Source of the DNA: Ampullaceana balthica
Lineage: Eukaryota > Mollusca > Gastropoda > Lymnaeidae
Reading direction: 5' to 3'
NCBI GenBank assembly: GCA_944989445.1
Contig: CALYLW010000543.1
Span: forward strand, 326,848 to 390,847
DNA: 64,000 bases
Numbering within the stretch: the stretch's first letter is position 1; the number at the start of each line of letters is the position of its first letter. Below are positions 45,372 to 55,600 of the stretch, piece after piece. The translations under genes and the position numbers were made by a program. A model generated the notes under the pieces. It ran no database searches. It was not told the DNA's origin and saw only the letters and a program-made list of their open reading frames with translations.

Positions 45372-46082
45372 TAAATGTATAATTTAAAAACAGGGTATTA
45401 GTAGGCCTGACAGGACGTAACACGGCGAACGTTTCGGCAAAGAGCCTTCCTCAACGGACAAATAGTACACAAATGAAACGAATAAAACGAAATACATGTA
45501 ATAAAAAAAATACTTTGCTGCGGTGAAATCCAAGTAGTCCAGTAGAGATAAAGTAAGGAGAGAAAAGTAAGAGCTTATATAGGAAAGGATAGGGTGGGTG
45601 TGGCCAATCAATCAGCTTGTCAGTGTGAACACAACGTTGATCCCATGTGGTGTAAGAGTCCCATACTCATGGATTAGTCTATTCTCCAGACTGACCCGGC
45701 CGGGTGTGTTTGTACAAGAAACCATGGCGGTGACGGACATGTCATCGACGCCCATGTGGTCATGTCCATTGAAGTGTCGGGAGACAGGACACTGTTTGTC
45801 TTGTTTAATGGCACGTACATGCTCAGCGATACGGCAGGAGAGTAACCTCCCCGTCTCACCTATGTACTTCAAAGGACAGCGCTTACACACAATGGTGTAG
45901 TCCACATTGCGGCTGGTACAAAGATAGCCATTCCTAATCTTGAATATTCCCTTAGGGAAGACAATCTGGCCCATCTGGGTAACAAAGGGACATGTCTTGC
46001 AGCGATTACGACCACATGGCTTGGTGCCCAGATGGGAGGACGGAGTAAGCAGATGGCTACGAACCCCCATTACTTTACTTTA
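45372..46082 (-). mobile_element. Penelope-like element, copy 3, with target duplication
   Basis: A 5'-truncated insertion of about 711 bp flanked by 13-bp direct repeats CCTTGTATTGGAG (45359-45371 and 46083-46095). It carries an intact GIY-YIG frame (45612-46070) and a 3' region with TTGAGGAAGGCTCTTTGCCG followed by AAACGTT (45455-45429). The truncated 5' edge shows GTAAAGTAAAGTA. Confidence 0.8.
45612..46070 (-). CDS. GIY-YIG endonuclease domain of a Penelope-like retroelement (partial)
   Basis: 152 codons open from the ATG at 46070 to a TGA at 45614-45612. The start is probably not native, because the element is 5'-truncated and the reverse-transcriptase part is missing. A cysteine-rich linker (CGRNRCKTCPFV) is followed by the GIY-YIG core: YTIVCKRCPLKYIGETGR (a 'YIG' motif), the Arg in SCRIAEHVRAI, and a late Asn/Glu block ENRLIHEYGTL. 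In Penelope-like elements this domain nicks target DNA for target-primed reverse transcription. The frame is uninterrupted, unlike the other two copies, so this insertion is fairly young. Confidence 0.8.
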   Translation of the reverse strand: MGVRSHLLTPSSHLGTKPCGRNRCKTCPFVTQMGQIVFPKGIFKIRNGYLCTSRNVDYTIVCKRCPLKYIGETGRLLSCRIAEHVRAIKQDKQCPVSRHFNGHDHMGVDDMSVTAMVSCTNTPGRVSLENRLIHEYGTLTPHGINVVFTLTS

Positions 46083-46375
46083 CCTTGTATTGGAGGCAGG
46101 TTTTCTTAGTGTATGACCAATCCATCTCCACCACTTATGGAGAATCGCTTCCTCAATCGGCTTCTGCTTTGTTTGCTGCCACAGTTCCAGGTTGCTGATT
46201 TTGTCCGGCCAGTGACAGAATCCTTCTTAGGAAACTGTTGATGAAGGACTGGATTCTGGTCAGGTTTATGGCCGTCGTTCTCCACGTCTTGGCTCCATAT
46301 AGCAGCACCATGGTGTTGAAGATCCTTGCCTTATTTTTTAATTGCTGCTTAGGTTTCTGGAGACCCAGACAGATA

Positions 46376-46760
46376 GTATAAACCGCTAAATTTAATTAGC
46401 TTTGCAAAACTGAAATTCAAATGAGTCATGAAAAAAGTTTGACAAATGATTTGCATTAAATACTTTAAACAATCTTAAATTATTAATGTTACATCATATT
46501 AATATCGTATTAATGGGGGCCATTGAACTGTTTAAATACTATTATATAAATTAATAATCGATAAAATGAATTAAAATTTTATATATTAAAAATAACATTA
46601 AAAAAACTCACCCAAAATGATTAATTAAAAACAAATTAATTAATACTGTGAGTGTGAGAAGTTAAAAAAAATTATTTGTTTCGAATATAAATACATTTTA
46701 ATGATTTTAAAAAATTGGACTAAAAATAAATTGTAACGGTAAAAACCAAAATAAAAAACA
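46376..46760. other. AT-rich spacer before the BRE1 promoter
   Basis: No frames, repeats or motifs recognised. Confidence 0.4.
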
Positions 46761-46825
46761 ACTTCCTGTATACAAAATGGCGGCCTTAATTGACTGAAGC
46801 ATCGGCTGTAAAGTCAATGGCTAAC
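46761..46825 (+). promoter_or_regulatory. Probable BRE1 promoter and noncoding first exon
   Basis: An ETS-type ACTTCCTGT (46761-46769) is followed within 10 bp by AAAATGGCGGCC (46774-46785), a strong YY1 consensus of the kind found at TATA-less housekeeping starts. Downstream, GCTAAC|GTAAGT gives a consensus donor after 46825. Splicing to the acceptor CTGCTTCTAG (ending 49560) would join a noncoding exon 1 to the BRE1 coding exon. Two tiny upstream frames (ATGGCGGCC.. of 6 codons, and ATGGCTAAC joined to ATGGAATAG) would precede the main start. This is inference from motifs; no transcript evidence is available. Confidence 0.5.
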
Positions 46826-47284
46826 GTAAGTCACTGGGAAAAGGTAGTCTTGATGAATTAACAATGGCTTTTTTTCGAAATTTACCAATTAGCCGGAAAT
46901 TTTTATGTTTCATATTAAAAGAGTAGTTTATGGCTTTATGGTCTTAATTTGCCCCTCTTGCGGTTAGTCTCAGTCTGATCTCAGTAGTATTCTCAGTCTA
47001 GTTAGTTAGTTAAGTTAATTTAAGTTAGTTCAAAAATCAAAATCTTTTTAAAAATATTTTTTTCTTTGCTATTTATTTGTTATATTTAGATCAGGGGTGC
47101 CACCGCTCCGGTTTATCCTGGATTCGTGAAGCTAAATATTTTTATTTTCCGGATTCGCGAGTTTTTGATTTTGCTCTTTCCGGATTCGCGAGGTTTTTTT
47201 CTCGCTCTTCCCGGATTTTCCAGATTTGTGAGTTTAGTTTTTGAAATTTGGCTGCTGGGTTTTAAAGAAGGGGGGAAAAGTCAT

Positions 47285-48876
47285 ATTTTGAAGAACTCTT
47301 CAACCGACCAGCCCCACAATACAAACTCAACATTGAGCCAGCAGAACAAGATCTAGAAATAGACTGCAGCACACCCACAAAACAAGAGATAAGCAGAGCA
47401 ATTAAATAACTTAAGAAAGGCAAAGCGGCTGGTCCAGATAGAATACCAGCAGAAGCCTTGGCAGCAGATATTACTACTAGCTCTGCAATGCTACACTCTC
47501 TTTTCAAGAAAATATGGGAGGAAGAACAGATTCCGATGGAGTCGAAAGAAGGACATCTCATTAAGCTCCCAAAGAAAGGAGATCTTAGCGCCTGCTCCAA
47601 CTATAGAGGAATAACTCAGCTATCCATACCAAGCAAAGTATTTAACAGAGTGCTGCTAAACAGAATGAGGGATGAAATAGACACCCATCTTAGAGACCAA
47701 CAAGCAGGTTTTAGAAAAGATAGATCATGCACTGACCAGATTGCCACCCTGAGAATTATATTGGAACAATCCCTGGAGTGGAACTCACCACTATACATCA
47801 ACTTTATTGATTATGAGAAGGCTTTCGATAGTGTTGACAGGCCAACCCTGTGGAAGTTACTAAGACACTACAGGATACCACAAAAACTGACTGACATAAT
47901 TAAGGCTTCATACGATGGACTTACATGTAGAATTGTTCATGGCCAACAAACAACAGCTGCTTTTGGGGTACAGACCGGAGTCAGACAGGGGTGTCTGCTT
48001 TCACCATTCTTATTTCTGCTAACCATCGACTGGATAATGAAAATGTCTACAGAGCAGAAGAGAAATGGTATCCAGTGGACACTATGGAAACAACTTGATG
48101 ACCTGGACTTAGCGGATGATCTGGCATTAATATCGCACTCACAGCAACAGATGGAGGAGAAAACCAACTATGTAGCACAATTCTCTGCTTGCCTTGGCCT
48201 GAACATCCATAAAGGAAAAAGCAAAGTCAAGCAACACTCCAATAACACTGGAAGGAAAAAATCTCGAGGAGGTGGATAGCTTCACATACCTTGGAAGCAT
48301 CATGACACACAAGGAGGGACTGAAGCCGATGTAAGAATGAGAATTGGCAAAGCAAGAACAGCATTTAAACAGCTAAAAAAAGTTTGGATCTGTAACAACT
48401 TGACTCTCCATACCAAGGTCAGGATATTTAACACCACAATAAAGCCTGTCTTGTTGTATGGAGCAGAAACATGGCGAATAACAGCAGCCATTTCAAAAAA
48501 GCTTCAAGCTTTTATAAACACATGTCTCCGAACAATTCTCCGAATCCGCTGGCCCAATGTCATCACCAACGAAGACCTCTGGCAACGCACACAACAAGAG
48601 CCAGTGGATGAGCTAATACTCCAGCGCAGATGGAGATGGATTGGCCACACTCTCAGAAAATCTACATCCAGCATTGTGAGACAAGCCCTCACATGGAACC
48701 CCCAAGGCAAGAGAAAAAGAGGTCGTCCCAAAATGACCTGGAGAAGGGAACTGTAGGCAGACACCAAAATGAGCGGGCACAGCTGGGGGCAGATAGAAGA
48801 TTTGCGCAGGACCGGGATGCCTGGAGAACCTTTGTTCGTGGCCTATGCCCCAGATGGGACGAAGGGTGATGATGAT
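47285..48876 (+). pseudogene. RTE-like LINE, 5'-truncated, with target duplication
   Basis: Flanked by 12-bp direct repeats GGGAAAAGTCAT (47273-47284 and 48877-48888). The frame starts mid-protein (YFEELFNRPAPQYKL), has a TAA at about 47407 within 'AIK*LKKGKAAGPD', then a long stretch to 48279. That stretch has the reverse-transcriptase palm: GDLSACSNYRGI, QQAGFRKDRSCTDQI, FIDYEKAFDSVDR with the first catalytic Asp, GVRQGCLLSPFLF, and DLADDLALIS with the ADD pair. Frame shifts near 48230 and 48315 separate the C-terminal part ([36 protein letters not shown]). It ends in a TGATGATGATG tail. It sits in the presumed first intron of BRE1, in sense. Not functional. Confidence 0.85.
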
Positions 48877-48888
48877 GGGAAAAGTCAT

Positions 48889-49560
48889 AACGCGCAGTAA
48901 GCTTATTCAGTGAAATGCGAACTCGCTATAAATAGTATGGGTACCGTGACCTCTCCCTTCCTTTCGCTCTCATCTCATTGTTGCGCGATCGCGCATCGTT
49001 CTGCGCATATGAAAAATATACGTAAAAACTTTGACATAGTGATAGAACGAATCGCACTACGTTTAAATTGGAATTTTGTGCTTGACGTCACAGTTTTCTA
49101 AAAAAATAACTTAATTTTTATCACGGATTACGTCAGACTTGTGCTTTTGGATGAGCTTTTTACGGCTTATAAATACTAACATGGCATTAGCAGTTTTTCG
49201 TCTTTTTACTTTTAGTAAAAGTTTGACCATTATGTTTGCTAGAACTAAAAGTGTCTCTACTACTTTCGTTTTAGCATGCGTTAATTATGGAAACATGAAG
49301 AAAAAATGATTGCGGTTTGCATCTAAACTGACTGGGTTGGAAAAAACTCCTGATAATAAACTAATACCGACTAATTGAAGTTACAGTTAACAGGTTCTGA
49401 TTAAACGGGGCCGGTTCTGATTTGAGGACCGTTTAACCGTTAACAACTTTAATATACAGCTTAAAAAAGTGCAGGGCAGATTTTTGTGTCTTAACTTAAA
49501 TTACATGATGCAACATTGACATTTTATTACTATAGTTTATTCTTGTTTTTCTGCTTCTAG
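48889..49560 (+). other. Presumed BRE1 intron 1 remainder
   Basis: A CpG-richer patch (48940-49150) and a TATAAATA at about 49168 may belong to an unrecognised mobile element. The segment 49350-49450 is related to 19020-19125. A hAT-like terminus CAGGGGTGCC lies at 47093, on the other side of the LINE, and I did not find its partner. Confidence 0.35.
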
Positions 49561-49608
49561 ATGGAATAGTTTTTTATTGAGAGTTTTTTACATTGTGGAC
49601 TCTACAAA

Positions 49609-52600
49609 ATGTCAAGCAGCAAACGACCAGCTGAGGAGCCAGCCAGCTCAGCTTCTGGGGCTCCAGCTAACAAAAAAATGGCAATTCCTTATGATAGTTT
49701 GCAGTTGGGGAAAATTTATTCTCTTGTTAGCTCTTCACTGGTGAGTTCTTTTTAGTTTTTTTTTCCTCCATACATTCATTATCATACTTAGTTTTACTAA
49801 GTGTACATTTAATTTTTACTTATTTGTGTAGTAAATCAGCAGTTTTCTTGTAACCAATAAAAAGTGCTAAAATAAGACTCAATCTATAATCTACAACTGT
49901 GATCCAAGGCTCAAGATTTGCTATAGCCCCAAAATTAAAATTTCTATAGTTTTTGTTTTGGTTTCAAGTGAACTTCACGAACATTTTCTTAGGAGGGCAC
50001 CATACACACACCGTTTGCATTTTGAACATTAAATAAGAGACATGTTATATGTTGAACTGATTTTAAAATATGATTTGTTTACAATTTTTTTTTAGGAAGA
50101 GTTAGATATGAAAGTGTTAGTCTTTCAAAACAAGAAATTAGCAGAACGAATAGAGCAACGTAAAAAAGCTGAGACAGAGCTGAGAAAGCGCATTGAACAG
50201 CTTGAAAATCGCCAGCGGACAGATGACGCTGTGCTTATGATAGTCAACAGGTATTGGAATCAGGTAATAAAGTCCAGAACAACTGGGAATGAAACTTATA
50301 GTAGTAAAGTCTAGGGATGTGACAGAGCTGATGAAAATCCGCATCCGTCGGATTCGGATTTGGCAATTATAAATCCGTCGGATTCGAATGCGGATGCGGA
50401 TTTAGTCAACACTTGGCTAAAAGGGGGTATACCAAGGTTTCAGTCCCGTGCATTAACGAGGATTTTTAGCATTTCTTTTTGCATGAACAGCAGCATAAAC
50501 TATTACAAAGCACAGTTAGCCATATTGTTAACGAATCATCAGTACAAGATGCCTTGCATAAAATAAAATTCTACTTAAAGTTTAATTTGACAAAGCGCGC
50601 CTCGATAGTACTCTTTTTAGAAACGAAATCACAGAAAGTAAAAACTATTCAGTGCGGGATAGAAGATGTATTCGACTTCCGACAATGGCGGCGATTGCCT
50701 TCGCTCGTGTTTTTGCTCGATTCGTGAAGTTTCGGGGTAGTTTTTACTTTTTTTTTGAAAATGTGATTTTGCTATACTTTTTTGTAAAATTAATAGTACT
50801 AAACTATAGTATTAAACTCAAAACGGTCTTTTGGATAATTTAAAATAACCATTCTTATCCTAAAAGATGAAGTCAGTATGACAATAACATAAATAAATTT
50901 ACAGCAATTTTTTAAATTTCATAACCAGTCGATCGCGATACGGGAAATCCTTTCGGGACTGAGGCGGAAGTTTACCGAAAACCTTATATTTCTAATTTTC
51001 ATGCACAAAAAAAAGAATATATTTGTATTAAATACGGCCGTGTTTGATCTGAAAACTGTAATTTTTCAAATTCGAATCCGATGGAATTTTTAAAAAAAAC
51101 GTCGAAGTTCGAATGTCATCGGATTCGAATTCAAACTCCGTCACATCCCTAGTAAAGTCTACTAACCCTTGTGTAACCATTATTTGATGGGTCAGGTTAG
51201 CTCTAGCATTGTGGACAGATGACGCTGTGCTTATGATAGTCAACAGGTATTGGAATCAGGTAATAAAGTCTAGAACAACTTGGAATGAAACTTATTGTAG
51301 TAAAGTCATCTAACCCTTATGTAACCATTATTTCATGGGTCAATTGTTGTCCCCCTCAACTGATCCCTATGGAAACTTATTCCAGTCACTAACTGTCCTT
51401 GGCAGGAACGAGCAGCTCCTTTATTGTGTTCTTGTTTTTATTAGCATGTATTGACTATAATGGCTCATCATTGTCTTGGTGGGAGAGGGATAATTAAGTA
51501 CCTTGGCTTTTTTACTGTTATTTACAGCTGTGAATACGAAGTGCTGCTCAGTGTTAAAATCATCCCTCTATCAGTCAATCAGCTTAACTGTGCAAACTTT
51601 TTAAGCTCATATTCAAATGTGCCAAAAGACATTACATAGTTACAAAGCTCTTTTGTTTTGGCTACTTTATTATAGTTCATTTAATGATGTGTTTTGATCT
51701 CCTCAGCTGGATGAAGATGTTCGTGTTCTGCTTCAAAGATTTGATGCAGAGACTTCAGATGAAACTGAGACCAAGAGTGAGTAATCACTATGAGCATGGG
51801 GCTTTTTCAAATTTTAGAGAATGTTGTAAAAAAATGTGTACATCTTATAGTTTTTAAAAAAAACCCATTAAAATTCTTTTGTTTGTTGTTTAAATGTATT
51901 TTTTCTTGAATTAACTTGTAAAAGATAATTTGTATGTGTTTTGTTTCATTTAAAAGTGCTCTTACCGTATATGCTCGTTCTATAGCCCGTTCGTTCATAA
52001 GGCCCCCCCCCCTGTTTTGGAAGAGAATAGTATAAAATGTGTGTAATCTGCTCGTAAGCCGACCCCATAAAATAATAGGACACCTTAAACAAAATGGTAC
52101 ACATTTTCTTAAAACTACAAGCTAAATCGCTTATTATGGTTGTTTACTTTTGTTAAGATTGAAGAACAAAAAGATTAAACATTCATAAAAGTAAATAAAA
52201 TGAATAAATAAGCAGGCCTGCCAACCCTCCCGATTTTTTCGGGATTATACGGATTTTTTACCCATGCTTACGAAATCCCGATAAGAAAAAATTCATTATG
52301 AAAAATCCGAATGCGAAAAAATTATAAAAAGAAAAAGCTAATACTAATAATGGCGGTGATGTATTTCGAAAATGAAAGAAGCCACTTCCTAGGTTTTTTC
52401 CTGTACTTCCATTATCCAAGCGAACCGCGATATCTAACTTTCTTTGTTGGCCATCCGATCCTACTCCTACATTATTCCTTTTACCAGCCTAATAAAAAAT
52501 ATTAAAAAATTCAGCTGTTCTGTGACTTAAAAAAAAATGGATACATTTGTAAGGAACGCTGCTAAAAACGGTTTTCCAGTGACTGAGCTTCAGAGTGTTT

Positions 52601-55600
52601 GTACTAGTACTAAGACTAGTCTAACTAAACAAATAAAGAAAAGACGTCATTGGGACATTCGTTTTCGAAACAGTATCAGTATTTGGAAAAACACTCGCCT
52701 GTGGCCGTGGCGAAACATTTGCAATCTGTGCCAGACCTTATTATCTTTTGAAAGTGGTGGGTTCAATAACAATAAAAAATAGTTTAATGCAAAAATTACA
52801 ACTGCTGATTAGTAAAGTAAAAGTAGTGAATCTACATCTGTTAACAATTACTTTGTTATTGTTGAAGGAATAGGAAATTCAGATATGAGATGGAAAGTTT
52901 TATTTACCATCCTACTTTTTGGAAGAAATAAAGATTTTTCTAATACCAATCTTTTTAATGCCAGATTCAAACAAATGTTTCCAGAAAAACTACAATGAAA
53001 CAAGAGCAATCATTAATTCGGTTAATTCAGATGAATGATACTCTTTCTAAAGTTTCTTACTAAAAACTAATATTAATCTAAAAGCAAAGGTAACTTCAAT
53101 TGACGAAAGAACTGTTCAAGTTAAAAAAGGCCACTAGGGAAATGCTGGAAAGCTGATGCAGCCTCTGTTCATATGTGAAAAACATGGTTATTCTCTCGTG
53201 TATCTGAATGCAATGTAAAATTTTCCAGTATTCTGTGGTGTTCTGTAGACACTTAAATTAAAAAATAATGGATTTAACTTATTACTTTATATTTATTTAA
53301 TATGTAGTTCTTAAACCAGCGCCGTGGGGTGCTGCAACGCCGCGCGTGGACCCCTCTACAGATTTTTTTTCTTGGCAGGTTGGCAGGCCTGAATAAGGTA
53401 AGTGCAGCTGTTTAATAATATTTTATAGCTTCTGCTAGAGCAGTCCACTTTTGTAGAATGTCTACAAGGACCTTGATGATCTACAATAACAATACCGATA
53501 TTTAATGTACATGCAGAAATCACCTATGACCCGCTCATAAGCCGACCCCCAACCTTTTCCCCTAGATTTTGTCCAAAATAAAAGGGGCCTTTAGAAAGAG
53601 TATATACAGTACTTAAATTAATTCTTGTGATTTCTTTTGATATCTTGCATATCAATTCATTTGTTTTGTTACTTTTTAAAAAGTTAAAGGTTAAGAGTTT
53701 TAAAAAAGACAGGAATGTACTTAAATTTTTTTTTATAGCATGGAATGTCAAATTCGGGTGTCAAAATGAAGTTGATGTTACATGTCCTCAAGGACATTTA
53801 CAATTTATTTAATAATTTATGTAAAATTGTATTCTTATAATTAGGCGTAATATTTATATAAATTTATTCTGTTAAACAGATGAAAGTAGTGAGCTGACAT
53901 CTTTTTTGACACTTCTGTCTACTTGGGACAAACAAGAGCTAGAGGAAAAACTGGGTCAGCGAGTGGAGTTCTCAAAAAGAGCCATTGGGAAATTGCTTCA
54001 GGCCTTTGACAGAATGCTTCAAAGAAATGAAAAGTTGCATCATGCAATTGATGAAAAAGTAATTAACATGTGTCATTTAATATTTATTTAATTTTTATGG
54101 CAACAGTTTGGAAAAACCATGTCAAGATACTTGGTGCATAAAAAATGATAATACTGGACATTTTTTTTTAAATGTACAAAATGCTTGGACACATAAGGAT
54201 AAAGAAATTAATCTGGACACTTTTACTTCTCATTGGTAAAAGGTCCTTTTTAATCGTAAATCCTGGTTTTGGTTTGAATGAATTAGATTTGAAATTACTA
54301 AAATTAATACTGAAACCTGTAAATTATATTCAACCTCAAAATGTGAAGAAAAAAAATAGCCAAAGAAAATGAAAGCTTAATTGGAATATTTAACATGTAA
54401 ATAACTAATTCACATAAGTTTTGAAATGTGAGTATTGTCAAACTTTACTCTTTCCTGATAAAATGCTAGTTTTTATTAAACTATATGACTTCAGTAGCTA
54501 ATGCATGTTAACTTTTTTGTGATTTCCTTTTAAGTAGAAGTTTAAAATTGGTTCACACATGTATAACAGTCAATCATATCAACAACATGCAGACTATTTA
54601 TTTTGCAAGCCAATATTTAGATGTAAAATAAGAGTTGAATAAATAAACAATCTTTGAATATTATTGCTTTTAACTTTATATTTGTTTAAAATTTTATTCC
54701 TTAACAATATCAGTATTTGAGATCTTCAATGTAATAATTTCAAATTTTGAGATGCCATTTTTAATGAAAATTGTGATTATGCCTTAACAAAAAGAAAAAT
54801 TAATTTTAGGTGGAACAGAAAGAGAAGGATACTTTACTTGAAGATTCACATAAAATGGAAGAAGACAAAGATGATAAAGAAGAAAAGAAAGATGAAGGTA
54901 ATGAAGATGAAGAAGAAAGAGAAAAAAAGAAGGAAGGTAAATTCTGGATGATTTTTTTTTAATCTGAAATTTCTAGCGCCCTGCCAATGTCAAAGTTTTA
55001 ATTGGGGTACTCTTCATTTATGTTCATCCTCACTGGTTTCGGGATGTGTTCCTTTTTTTTTAATAGTGTTCTTTTTTTAAACCTTTCTAATTTCAAGAGA
55101 CTGCAATTATGAGTATTTTAGTCTATTTACTTGGCTTGTTTCGTGTCATTGCTTGGTGCTAGTTTTTTTAAAAGGTTTTTGCTTTTATCAGCACAGTTAC
55201 ACTTGTTGTTTTATATTAATAGATTAATTTTGTAACAGTTCTATGTGAATATTGGCAGTTTTAATTAATTTAAAAAAAATTACTTTCATACTTATAATTT
55301 CACCAATTATTTTCACTTTTGCTTCTGCTGGATTGAAATAAAACAGTCTTCACTTCTAGAATAATTTTGATATTTTAAAAAAAAATTGATTTTATTAGTG
55401 CTATTTAAAATAATATCACAACGTGTTTTCTTCTAATTAAACTTAATATTTTTTAATAAACAAAAAATCCTTATCAACAAAAGCAGTCTGTTTGAATCAA
55501 AGGTTTTTATGGATTCAAAGAAACCCTAGTGTGTTTGAGCACCGTTGTCCAAGAAACCCTAGTGTGTTTGAGCACTGTGTCCAAGAAACCCTAGTGTGTT

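Larger units (their letters stand above)
45121..46375 (-). pseudogene. RTE-like LINE 3' part, split by a Penelope-like insertion
   Basis: Read on the minus strand, 46375-46083 gives ARIFNTMVLLYGAKTWRTTA and [13 protein letters not shown] blocks, parallel to [20 protein letters not shown] of the LINE at 47285. Then 45371-45121 gives the downstream tail (AQDRDA-like, GLCP-like). The two parts are separated by 45372-46082 and flanked by a repeated CCTTGTATTGGAG. The frame is broken. The 5' end is truncated at about 46375. Confidence 0.65.

Noticed and set aside
45598..45900. Plus-strand frame of 100 codons
   Set aside because: Antisense shadow of the GIY-YIG coding sequence.
52537..52782. Possible small host gene of 81 codons
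   Set aside because: It lies inside the hAT-like element with no splice partners; more likely a transposase remnant.
54810..54936. Glu/Lys-rich stretch as mere low-complexity intron
   Set aside because: It has good acceptor and donor sites and the correct phases on both sides (0 in, 1 out), so it was kept as a BRE1 exon.
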